Source: Microbacterium sp. A20
GTDB lineage: Bacteria > Actinomycetota > Actinomycetes > Actinomycetales > Microbacteriaceae
Direction of reading: 5' to 3'
DNA length: 64,000 nt
Assembly (NCBI RefSeq): GCF_004794515.1
Contig: NZ_SSDF01000071.1
Span: 1 to 64,000, forward strand
Shown piece by piece: positions 8,864 through 19,105 of the stretch (the first letter of the stretch is position 1; each line of letters opens with the position of its first letter). Position numbers and translations under genes: made by a program. The notes under the pieces were generated by a model, which was not told the DNA's origin, searched no databases, and worked only from the letters and a program-made list of their open reading frames with translations.

Positions 8864-9868
8864 TTATGCGGTTGCGGGTGCCGCTGTGCTCTCGCGGAAG
8901 TGCACGACGTTGCAATCGACGATCTCGGTGCGCGGCTCCGCCCCGAGGATGTCGGCCTGCAGCAGTCGGGCTGCGGCGCGACCTCGCGCGGCCGGATCCG
9001 ACGAGACGCTGGTCAGCGCGGGGGAGAGATGGGCGGAGAGGTGGTCGTCGTCGAACCCGGAGATCGCGAGGTCGCGCGGGATCGCGAGACCCTGCGATCG
9101 CGCGTAGGACAGGCCGGCGATGGCCATGGTGTCGTTCGAGTAGAGGATCGCGGTCGGGCGGTCTGGCAGGGCGAGGAGCTCGGCCGTGCGGGTGCGTCCG
9201 CTCGCCGCGGTGAAGTCGCCCTCGCGGAGCAGCTCGTCGTCGCCGATCGCCTCGACGAACGCCTCTGCGCGCGCCTTCGAGTGCACGTAGTCGAGCGGCC
9301 CGGAGACGTGGGCGATGCGCTCGTGGCCGTCGGCGCGGAGCCGGGTGATGATCTCGCGCACCGGCGCGGCATCGTCGGTGCGGACGCACGAGAACCGGGT
9401 CGGCCGGTCGTAGGCGCCGACCAGCACCGTGGGCAGGCCCAGGTCGTCGAGGAACGGCACGCGCCAGTCGTCGGTGCGCAGGTCGAGCAGCAGGGCGCCG
9501 TCGGCGCGGCCGTGGGTGAGGGTGCGGTAGGCCCGCTCCTCGGCGGCGCGGTCGGGCACGACCTGGAGCAGGAGCGCCGTCTCGGTCGTGGCGAGCACGG
9601 ACTCGACGCCGGCGATGAAGGCGGGGAAGAAGGAGTCGTTCGCGATGACCTCGGGGTCGCGGGCCAGCACCACGGCGATGGCGTTGGCGCGTCGGGTGGC
9701 GAGGGCGCGTGCGCTCTGACTCGGCACCCAGTTGAGCTTCTCGGCGGCGGCGAGCACCTTCGTCCTGGTCTCCTCGGAGATCGGGCGATTGCCGCTGAGC
9801 GCATGGGAGACGGTGGCCTTGGTCACGCCGGCCTCGCGGGCGACATCGGCGATGGTCGTGCGGCTCAC
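8864..9868 (-). CDS. LacI-family repressor of the GH130 operon
   Basis: 334 residues: N-terminal LacI helix-turn-helix (TTIADVAREAGVTKATVSHALSG) followed by a periplasmic-binding-protein-like effector domain. GTG 9868 is preferred to GTG 9874 because AGGAGG sits 5 nt before it, whereas it abuts the upstream GTG. It heads the operon lacI-SBP-permease-permease-GH130 and two LacI-type operators lie directly upstream, so autoregulation together with the downstream genes is expected. Confidence 0.93.
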   Translation of the reverse strand: MSRTTIADVAREAGVTKATVSHALSGNRPISEETRTKVLAAAEKLNWVPSQSARALATRRANAIAVVLARDPEVIANDSFFPAFIAGVESVLATTETALLLQVVPDRAAEERAYRTLTHGRADGALLLDLRTDDWRVPFLDDLGLPTVLVGAYDRPTRFSCVRTDDAAPVREIITRLRADGHERIAHVSGPLDYVHSKARAEAFVEAIGDDELLREGDFTAASGRTRTAELLALPDRPTAILYSNDTMAIAGLSYARSQGLAIPRDLAISGFDDDHLSAHLSPALTSVSSDPAARGRAAARLLQADILGAEPRTEIVDCNVVHFRESTAAPATA

Positions 9869-9910
9869 AGCCACCTCCTCATGGACCTGGACGCACCGAG
9901 ATGTTCATCG

Positions 9911-9944
9911 GTGAACCGGTTTGATGAGTGTAAACCGGTTTGAC
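9911..9944 (-). promoter_or_regulatory. Tandem LacI-type operators
   Basis: Two CG-centred palindromes: AACCGGTT at 9914-9921 and AAACCGGTTT at 9932-9941. Their centres are 19 bp apart, about two helical turns, so two repressor dimers could sit on nearly the same face. They lie 46-73 bp upstream of the lacI start, the only promoter-sized gap before the operon. Confidence 0.8.
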
Positions 9945-10003
9945 AGTGACTGTCAACGGATGTCGCCGCCGGACCGGTCGGTCGACAGTCCGGGTCAGCG
10001 GCG

Positions 10004-10085
10004 GACGATTCGCCGATGTGGTGACGATTCGCCGAGGAATCCCTCCGGATCTCTCGGTGAATCGTCCGGGACTCCGCGGATCGTC
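10004..10085. repeat. Four-box palindrome I (19-bp period)
   Basis: GACGATTCGCCGA at 10004-10016 and 10023-10035, then TCGGTGAATCGTC at 10054-10066 and TCCGCGGATCGTC at 10073-10085. Each pair is offset by exactly 19 bp. The inner boxes form a 14-bp stem with one G-T pair (10023-10036 with 10053-10066). It lies between the 3' end of the J-domain gene and the LacI operators. Confidence 0.85.
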
Positions 10086-10138
10086 GGGGCCGGGCGGCCG
10101 GCCGGTCGGGCCGGGTCGAGGCCGGGGCCGGGGCCGGG

Positions 10139-11059
10139 TCAGACGAAGCGGACGGTCTGCTGCAGCCGGGTGCGCACGTCGAACAGCTCGTTGCCGCCGA
10201 TCGCCCGTGCCTGCGGAACGCCCTGACGCAGCACCATCGCCAGCGCGCTGCGCCGCACCACCACGACCGGGACGCCCCGGGTCGTGCCCAGCGGGGTGAC
10301 CGCCTGGGAGAGGTCATCGTCGGGCAGCACGATGATCGCTCCGCCGAACTTGACGCGGGCGGCCTTGGCGACCGTGCGCATGCGGCCGAGCGCGGCGGTG
10401 ACGGGCGCGCGGGTGCCGAGGCTCGGGCCCGTGATTTCACCGCGGCGGAAGCCGACCATTCCGCCGAAGTCCTCCGACATCACGCCGTACAGTCCCGAGG
10501 GGCCGAGCACCACGTGGTCGAGCTTGTCGTCGGCATCCGCTCCGGCGGCGACGTCGTGCCACACCGTGTAGCCCATACCGAGGTCGGAGACCGTGCGCGC
10601 CGTGGCCTCTTCCGCCAGGGCATCGGCGAGGAGCCGGCGCAGATCGCGCGGCGCCGAGCGCACGAGTGCGGGGTCGTAGGGGTCGGGGACCTCGACACCG
10701 CGGCCGGCCCATTCGCGGATGAGGGTGAGGTAGCGCTCCCGCCGCCAACCGCCGGGGTGGCCGTACGACCGGGCGCGGGGGCGGGTGTCGGTGCGGGTCG
10801 GCGGTGGCCGCCATCCGCTCCACTCGGAGCCGGCCTCGTGGGTCACACCCGTCCGGCGGTCGTAGGCGGCACGGCCCTCTGCGGTGCCGACCAGTTCCCA
10901 GGCGCGCTGCACCTGGATGAAGACCGCCGCGTCGCCGCCGGTGTCGGGATGCGTCTGACGCAGGCGCAGACGGTAGGCGCGGCGCAGCTCGACGTCGTCG
11001 ACGCCGGGGTCGACCTCGAGGATCTCGTAGGCCGAAGCCGAGAGCGGACTGTCGAACAT
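10139..11059 (-). CDS. J-domain protein with NERD-like C-terminal domain
   Basis: 306 residues. The N-terminus (about 8-70) is a DnaJ J domain with the diagnostic HPD in RQTHPDTGGD, which would recruit and stimulate DnaK. A basic, proline-rich linker follows. The C-terminal half (about 150-300) has a NERD-like core: an acidic LAEEATARTV helix, then KLDHVVLGPSGLYGV. NERD domains resemble nuclease folds. No Gly/Phe region or zinc fingers of a true DnaJ are present. GGAGGGA precedes the ATG. Function is unknown; a specialised cochaperone is an inference. Confidence 0.75.
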   Translation of the reverse strand: MFDSPLSASAYEILEVDPGVDDVELRRAYRLRLRQTHPDTGGDAAVFIQVQRAWELVGTAEGRAAYDRRTGVTHEAGSEWSGWRPPPTRTDTRPRARSYGHPGGWRRERYLTLIREWAGRGVEVPDPYDPALVRSAPRDLRRLLADALAEEATARTVSDLGMGYTVWHDVAAGADADDKLDHVVLGPSGLYGVMSEDFGGMVGFRRGEITGPSLGTRAPVTAALGRMRTVAKAARVKFGGAIIVLPDDDLSQAVTPLGTTRGVPVVVVRRSALAMVLRQGVPQARAIGGNELFDVRTRLQQTVRFV

Positions 11060-11129
11060 CGCTCTCCCTCCGCGACCGCGGCATCCAGGATATCCGCCGA
11101 TCCTTGTGGTTTCGCCGATCCCGCCGGCG

Positions 11130-11783
11130 TCAGCCGGGGACGTCTACGATGCGCTCGACGCCGAGGATGGGGACGACCGAACCGGCGGATGCCGCGGCCA
11201 GGTCGGCGGTGAGGCGAGCGAGCTCGTCCTCGGGCGCCCACAGCTCGAGCATGGCGGTCGCCGCGTACGTCGGCTCGCCCAGCGTCGCGCCGTGATGCGA
11301 CGCCCAGTCGCGCAGCAGGTTGTCATAGCGCCCGGCATCCGCATGCGGAACCTCGAGCGTCACCTGCCGGAGCGCCGCTCGACGCACGAGCGCGGCCAGG
11401 TCGAGAGCCTCCGACACCGCGGAGGAATACGCGCGCACGAGGCCGCCCGCCCCGAGCTTGACTCCGCCGAAGTACCGGGTCACGACCGCGACCACGTCGG
11501 TCAGCTCGCGGCGTCGCAGCACCTCGAGCATCGGGACACCCGCGGTGCCCGACGGCTCCCCGTCATCCGACGACCGTGCCTGGTCGCCGAGCAGCCCGGT
11601 GACCATCGCGGTGCAGTTGTGGTTCGCATCCCACGCGCGCTTGCGGATGCCGGCGATCACGGCCTCGGCCTGCTCGACCGACGAGACGGGCTCGATGCGG
11701 GTGAGGAAGCGCGACTTGCGGATGACCGTCTCGTGCTCGACAGCCGCCGCGATGGTCGCGGGGTAGCTGCGGGGAGAGGTCAC
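11130..11783 (-). CDS. yigZ: IMPACT/YigZ family protein
   Basis: 217 residues of the UPF0029/IMPACT family. The N-terminal domain has EHETVIRKSRFLTRIEPV, the GTAGVPMLEVLR core and TRYFGGVKLGAGGLVRAYS, then a smaller ferredoxin-like C-terminal domain. The family has been linked to translation control and peptide/RNA binding; the exact role in bacteria is unclear. Two GTG codons compete: I favour 11783 because -10 TATCGT (11791-11796) ends 7 nt before it and would contain the first GTG at 11792. Confidence 0.88.
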   Translation of the reverse strand: MTSPRSYPATIAAAVEHETVIRKSRFLTRIEPVSSVEQAEAVIAGIRKRAWDANHNCTAMVTGLLGDQARSSDDGEPSGTAGVPMLEVLRRRELTDVVAVVTRYFGGVKLGAGGLVRAYSSAVSEALDLAALVRRAALRQVTLEVPHADAGRYDNLLRDWASHHGATLGEPTYAATAMLELWAPEDELARLTADLAAASAGSVVPILGVERIVDVPG

Positions 11784-11813
11784 TCGCCTCACGATACCGA
11801 GGCCGCCGGAGGC

Positions 11814-14255
<2,442 letters not shown>

Positions 14256-14259
<4 letters not shown>

Positions 14260-14879
14260 CCGCGGTGCGTGTGCTGCTCGTCGACGACCACCCCATCGTC
14301 CGCGCCGGCGTGCGCTCGCTGTTCGACCGTCGCGATGACGTCGAGGTGGTCGGCGAGGCGGCATCCGGGGAAGAGGCCGTGGCCCTCGCGCGGCACCTGC
14401 GCCCCGACGTCGTGCTCTGCGACCTGCGGCTCGGCGAGGGTATGGACGGCGTGCAGACGACGGCGGCCCTGCGCGCGCAGCATCCGGCCCCCGCGGTGCT
14501 GATCCTGACGACGTTCGACCGCGACGCCGAGATCCTCGGCGCGATCGAGGCGGGAGCCGCCGGCTACCTGCTCAAAGACGTGGCGCCCGACGACATCGTG
14601 CGGGCTATCCGGCAGGCAGCGTCCGGCGGACTCGTGCTCACTCCCGAGCTCAGTGAGCGGGTCGTGCAGGTCATGCGCGCGCCGCGGGTGCGGCTCACGG
14701 ACCGGGAGCTCGACGTGCTGCGGCTGCTCGACACGGGCGCTTCGAACCGCGAGATCGCGAAGACCCTGTTCGTGACCGAGGCGACCGTGAAGACGCACCT
14801 CGTGCACGTGTTCGAGAAGCTCGGCGCCGACAGCCGCGCCCGTGCCATCGCGATCGCCCGCGACACCGGGCTCCTCTGA
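14256..14879 (+). CDS. LuxR/NarL-family response regulator
   Basis: 207 residues. The receiver domain has the acidic pocket DDH and phospho-acceptor Asp in DVVLCDLRLGEGMDG, Thr in ILTTFD and Lys in YLLKDVAP. The C-terminal LuxR helix-turn-helix is LTDRELDVLRLLDTGASNREIAKTLF in outline, ending VKTHLVHVFEKL. It is translationally coupled to the kinase gene. The adjacent DUF2871 membrane protein, 101 bp downstream, is a candidate target. Confidence 0.95.
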
Positions 14880-14980
14880 GCCGGCTTCCTCGGTCCCAGG
14901 ACCGCCGCGCATCTCAACCGTTCGATGGATCCGGGCCGAGGCGGCTGCGCCGAGGCTGGAATCAGACCGAAAGGAACCCG

Positions 14981-15421
14981 ATGCGCCGCCTCTTCTCCGC
15001 CGCGTTCGCCTACATGATCGTGGGCGTCGCCTCCGGACTCTTCTACCGGGAGTTCACCAAGATCAACGACTTCCCCGAGGGGGAGTCGACGCAGCTGGGG
15101 CTCGTGCACACGCACCTGCTCGTGCTGGGCTTCGTCGTGCTGCTGATCGTCCTGCTGCTGGAGAAGGTGTTCGCGCTCTCCGAGAGCCGCCTGTTCAGCT
15201 GGTTCTTCTGGCTGTACAACGCGGGCCTCGTGCTGACGTCGGCCATGATGGTCTGGCACGGCTGCCTCACGGTGCTCGGCCAGGAGTCGTCGAGCATGAT
15301 CGCCGGCATCGCCGGGATGGGGCACATCCTGCTCAGCGCCGGCATGGTGCTGCTGTTCCTCGCGCTGCGCAAGCGACTGTTCGCCGCGAAGCCCGCCGCA
15401 CCCGCCGCCGTCGCGGCCTGA
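14981..15421 (+). CDS. DUF2871 membrane protein
   Basis: 146 residues with four predicted membrane helices and conserved HTHLLVLGF and WHGC motifs, matching DUF2871 proteins of actinobacteria. The two helix-embedded histidines could bind a metal or heme, but no function is established. AAAGGA precedes the ATG. It follows a two-component system and ends 22 bp from the convergent permease. Confidence 0.8.
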   Translation: MRRLFSAAFAYMIVGVASGLFYREFTKINDFPEGESTQLGLVHTHLLVLGFVVLLIVLLLEKVFALSESRLFSWFFWLYNAGLVLTSAMMVWHGCLTVLGQESSSMIAGIAGMGHILLSAGMVLLFLALRKRLFAAKPAAPAAVAA

Positions 15422-15443
15422 CCTGACTCGAGGCCGCCCGAGC

Positions 15444-16919
15444 TCAATCCGTGTCGGCCTCCACCGAGTCGTCGCGCAGGTGGGCGATGTGCGCCGCATG
15501 GCGTGAGAGGTGGTTCGGCGACTTCCGCACGAACAGCCACGCCACGAATAGCAGTACGAACCAGATCGGCGTCACCAGGAGCGCGGTCAGCGTGTCGGGC
15601 TGCGTCGTCAGCGCCCACAGGATGAACACGAAGAACGCGAGCACCACGTAGACCATGAACACCCCGCCCGGCATCCGGAACGTGGATGCCGCGACCTTGT
15701 CCTTGCGGGTGCGCCGGTACACGAGGTAGCTGCACAGGAAGATCGTCCACACGAACATGAAGCACAGCGCCGAGACCGTGGTCACCATGTCGAAGGCGGT
15801 GCCGATGTCCTTGCCCGCGTACAGCAGCACCACGCCGGACAGCAGCAAGATGCACGAGAGGAACAGGGCGTTCTGCGGCACGCGGCGGCGGGAGAGCCGG
15901 CCGAAGATCCGCGGGGCGTCGCCGTCCTGCGCGAGGCCGAACACCATGCGCGAGGTCGAGTAGATGCCGGAGTTGGCGCTCGACATGGCCGAGGTGAGCA
16001 CGACCAGGTTCACGACCGTCGCCGCGATGCCGAGCCCGGCGAGGGCGAACATCGCGATGAACGGGCTCTCCCCGGCGACGTACTCGGTCCACGGGGTCAC
16101 CGCCATCAGCACGATGAGTGCGCCCACGTAGAACAGCAGGATGCGGATCGGGATGGCGTTGATCGCCTTCGGCAGGTTGCGCTTCGGATCCTTGGTCTCG
16201 GCGGCCGCCGTGCCGACCAGCTCGACCCCGACGAACGCGAACACGGCGATCTGGAACCCGGCGACGAAGCCCATGAAGCCGTGCGGGAACATGCCGCCGT
16301 GGTCCCACAGGTTCGAGAAGCTGGCGGTCCCCGCGTCGTGCTGGAAACCGGTGAAGATCATCACGAGTCCGGTGATGATGAGCGCCACGATCGCGACGAT
16401 CTTGATCAGGGCGAACCAGAACTCCATCTCGCCGAACGCGGCGACGGTCGGCAGGTTCAGCGCGAGGAGGATCACGATCACGAGGACGCCCGGGATCCAC
16501 AGCGGGATGCCGGGGATGAGCGCATCCGTGTATCCGGCGATCGCGATCACGTCGGCGACGCCGGTGACCACCCAGCAGAACCAGTAGGTCCACCCGGTGA
16601 AGAATCCCGCCCACGGCCCGAGCAGATCGCTCGCGAAGTCGCTGAAAGACTTGTACTTCAGGTTCGACAGCAGCAGCTCGCCCATCGCCCGCATGACGAA
16701 GAACAGCATGAAGCCGATGATCATGTAGACGAAGATCACCGACGGTCCTGCCACCGAGATCGTCTTGCCGCTGCCCATGAACAGGCCGGTCCCGATCGCC
16801 CCGCCGATCGCGAGCAGCTGGATGTGGCGGTTGCTCAGCGCTCGCCGCAGATGCTCCTCCTCCTCAACGGCTCCCGTATCGCTCCGGCTTCCGGTTCCCC
16901 CCGAATACTGCTTCGTCAC
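15444..16919 (-). CDS. cycA: CycA-type amino acid permease (APC family)
   Basis: Proton-coupled importer for small neutral amino acids, 491 residues, twelve predicted membrane helices. The N-terminus HLRRALSNRHIQLLAIGGAIGTGLF and the ETKDPKRNLPKAI loop are hallmarks of the amino-acid permease family; the best resemblance is to D-serine/D-alanine/glycine carriers. Start is GTG 16919 with GGAGGACGAGA upstream. Substrate assignment is by family resemblance only. It is divergent from the MATE exporter across a spacer with a 12-bp palindrome. Confidence 0.88.
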   Translation of the reverse strand: MTKQYSGGTGSRSDTGAVEEEEHLRRALSNRHIQLLAIGGAIGTGLFMGSGKTISVAGPSVIFVYMIIGFMLFFVMRAMGELLLSNLKYKSFSDFASDLLGPWAGFFTGWTYWFCWVVTGVADVIAIAGYTDALIPGIPLWIPGVLVIVILLALNLPTVAAFGEMEFWFALIKIVAIVALIITGLVMIFTGFQHDAGTASFSNLWDHGGMFPHGFMGFVAGFQIAVFAFVGVELVGTAAAETKDPKRNLPKAINAIPIRILLFYVGALIVLMAVTPWTEYVAGESPFIAMFALAGLGIAATVVNLVVLTSAMSSANSGIYSTSRMVFGLAQDGDAPRIFGRLSRRRVPQNALFLSCILLLSGVVLLYAGKDIGTAFDMVTTVSALCFMFVWTIFLCSYLVYRRTRKDKVAASTFRMPGGVFMVYVVLAFFVFILWALTTQPDTLTALLVTPIWFVLLFVAWLFVRKSPNHLSRHAAHIAHLRDDSVEADTD

Positions 16920-17010
16920 TCTCGTCCTCCGGTCTACGTCGACGGTGTCGCTCCGACGGTACCTTTCACCATGCCGAGCGACAGAATCGAGATCCGGGAT
17001 ACCACTTCGC

Positions 17011-17022
17011 CGAATCGATTCG
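17011..17022. promoter_or_regulatory. 12-bp palindrome in the cycA-MATE spacer
   Basis: CGAATCGATTCG is a perfect palindrome in the 155-bp divergent spacer. A hexamer TAGTCT (17024-17029) next to it could be the -10 of the MATE gene, which would put the palindrome over the promoter. Candidate operator only. Confidence 0.4.
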
Positions 17023-17074
17023 ATAGTCTGGTTCGGCCCCGATCCATCCCCTCAGTTCTGCGAGCCGCTTCTTC

Positions 17075-18547
17075 ATGGCCACCTCCCTCACCACGGGCCG
17101 CCCGTGGCGCGTCATCCTCGCCTTCTCCATCCCGCTGCTCCTCGGCAACGTGGTGCAGCAGCTGTACCAGTTCGCCGACGCGATCGTCGTCGGACGGCAC
17201 CTCGGCGTCACCTCCCTCGCGGCGGTGGGTGCGACCGGCAGCCTGCTGTTCCTGCTGCTCGGTTTCGCCTGGGGGCTGACGAGTGGGTTCGCGATCCCCA
17301 TCGCCCAGGCCTTCGGAGCGCGGGACGACGCGGCCGTGCGCCGCTCGGTGGCCACGGGAGTGCTCCTCAGCGCCATCACGAGCGTGATCCTGACGGTGGC
17401 GGCTCCTCTCCTCGCCGGCCCGATCCTCACCCTGCTGCAGACACCGCCGGAGCTGATGGCCGAGGCCACGATCTTCACGCAGATCAGCTTCCTCGGTGCC
17501 AGCGCGACGATGTTCTTCAACTACCTGTCCGCGATCATCCGCGCGATCGGCGACTCCAAGACCCCCCTGGTGTTCCTCACCGTCTCGTGCGCGCTGAACG
17601 TCGGGCTCGTCGTGCTGATGGTCGGCCCGCTCGAGTGGGGAGTGGGCGGAGCCGCGCTCGCGACGGTCGTCGCCCAGGCCGTGTCGGTCGCCCTGTGTCT
17701 CGAGTTCGTGCGCCGCCGCCTGCCGATGCTGCACCTGCGTCGGGCCGACTGGCGGATCACCGGGGACGACATCTCCGAGCACCTGCGCCTCGGCCTGCCC
17801 ATGGGCTTCCAGGCGTCGATCATCGCGATCGGCACGCTCACGGTGCAGGTCGCGCTGAACACCCTCGGGGCGGACGCGGTCGCCGCCTACACGACCGGTT
17901 CCCGGGTCGACAGCCTCGCCGTCGCGCTGCTGTCATCGCTGGGCCTCGCGGTCTCGATGTACGCCGCGCAGAACCACGGCGGCCGCCGGCCCGATCGCAT
18001 CCGTCGCGGGGTCGTCGAGGCCACCTGGATGGCGGTGGGCGCCGGTGTGGTGCTCGGCGGCCTGCTGATCGCGTTCGGCGCACCCATGGTGCGACTGTTC
18101 ATCGGCGCCGGTTCGGACGAGGTGGTCGACATGGCCCACCGGATGCTCATCATCAACGGCTGCGGCTACTGGGCGCTCGGGATGCTGTTCGTGCTGCGCG
18201 GCGCGCTGCAGGGGCTCGGGCACACGCTCGTGCCGACCGTGACCGGCGTGATCGAGCTGGTGATGCGCGTGGGCGCGGCCATCGTGCTGGGCGCGTGGAT
18301 CGGGTTCGACGGCGTCGCGCTGAGCAACCCGCTCGCCTGGATCGGCGCGATCGTGTTGCTGGTCCCGGCCTATGTGCGTGCGCACCGCGAGCTCGGCCGG
18401 CTTCCGGTCGCACCCGCCGAGGCCACCGAGACCTCGGCGATCGCGATCGTCGGCCCGACCGACGGCTCGATGGTCGTGGATGCCGTCGTCACCCAGCCGG
18501 TGCGCGTGCTCCGCGCCCGTCGCCTGCGGTGGCCGAGCCGCCGCTGA
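17075..18547 (+). CDS. MATE-family efflux transporter
   Basis: Multidrug and toxin extrusion transporter, 490 residues, twelve predicted membrane helices in two homologous halves. Signatures are PLLLGNVVQQLYQFADAIVVGRHLG at the first helix pair and the paired repeats starting near residue 235 (GLPMGFQ). Cation-coupled drug or metabolite export at the cytoplasmic membrane. No clear ribosome binding site precedes the ATG; TAGTCT at 17024 would give a leader of about 40 nt. Confidence 0.92.
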   Translation: MATSLTTGRPWRVILAFSIPLLLGNVVQQLYQFADAIVVGRHLGVTSLAAVGATGSLLFLLLGFAWGLTSGFAIPIAQAFGARDDAAVRRSVATGVLLSAITSVILTVAAPLLAGPILTLLQTPPELMAEATIFTQISFLGASATMFFNYLSAIIRAIGDSKTPLVFLTVSCALNVGLVVLMVGPLEWGVGGAALATVVAQAVSVALCLEFVRRRLPMLHLRRADWRITGDDISEHLRLGLPMGFQASIIAIGTLTVQVALNTLGADAVAAYTTGSRVDSLAVALLSSLGLAVSMYAAQNHGGRRPDRIRRGVVEATWMAVGAGVVLGGLLIAFGAPMVRLFIGAGSDEVVDMAHRMLIINGCGYWALGMLFVLRGALQGLGHTLVPTVTGVIELVMRVGAAIVLGAWIGFDGVALSNPLAWIGAIVLLVPAYVRAHRELGRLPVAPAEATETSAIAIVGPTDGSMVVDAVVTQPVRVLRARRLRWPSRR

Positions 18548-18630
18548 CCCCTCGCCGCCCCCGATTCCACGCCGCGAGATCTCCGTCTGCAGGATGATGC
18601 GGATGGGACTTGAGACGGATGGCCTTTCCA

Positions 18631-18649
18631 CGACACACTTCTAGTGTCG
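18631..18649. promoter_or_regulatory. Inverted repeat upstream of small membrane protein
   Basis: CGACAC and GTGTCG flank a 7-nt centre; the overlapping register ACACT-TCT-AGTGT also pairs. TAGTGT inside it could be a -10 hexamer about 37 bp upstream of the start. Candidate operator or small hairpin. Confidence 0.35.
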
Positions 18650-18684
18650 AGGTAGCGGAGTTTCCGCTGGACCGGGGGGTCGTC

Positions 18685-19101
18685 ATGACGACAATGAGAG
18701 TGGCCAACGATTTGGCCGAGGTGATGGTGCCGATCGGGTACGTGGGCGCGGCGATCGCCGGTGCCTGCGCGATCGTCGCCGCGGTGGCCGTGATCCGCGG
18801 GTCCGGAGGGCTCGTGGGGGGCGCGGTCGGCGTGTGGATCGTGGGCGCGCTGATGAGTGTCACCGCGTCGTTCGCACAGCAGTGGCTGCCGCTGATACTG
18901 GCGTGCGCCTCACTCGTGGGGATGCTCGTGATCGGTGGGGTCGTGCGGGCCATCGTGAACGCGGCCGGAGTCGGGCGGACCGACGATCTTGCCGTCGGCA
19001 CGCTGCCGCGTGTGGCCTCCACGGCCAAGCCGGCCGTGGTGTCGAAGTCGTCGCTCGCGACGAAGTCCGCCGCGACGGCGTCGATACCGGTCGTGCCCTG
19101 A
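18685..19101 (+). CDS. Small hypothetical membrane protein
   Basis: 138 residues, not recognised. Three hydrophobic segments (about 14-36, 40-62 and 66-86) are followed by a polar Ser/Ala/Lys-rich tail, an arrangement seen in small integral membrane proteins with a cytoplasmic tail. I start at ATG 18685 (MTTMRVAND) with a G-rich run just upstream. It ends 4 bp from the convergent acyl-CoA synthetase gene. Confidence 0.65.
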   Translation: MTTMRVANDLAEVMVPIGYVGAAIAGACAIVAAVAVIRGSGGLVGGAVGVWIVGALMSVTASFAQQWLPLILACASLVGMLVIGGVVRAIVNAAGVGRTDDLAVGTLPRVASTAKPAVVSKSSLATKSAATASIPVVP

Positions 19102-19105
19102 GCGC

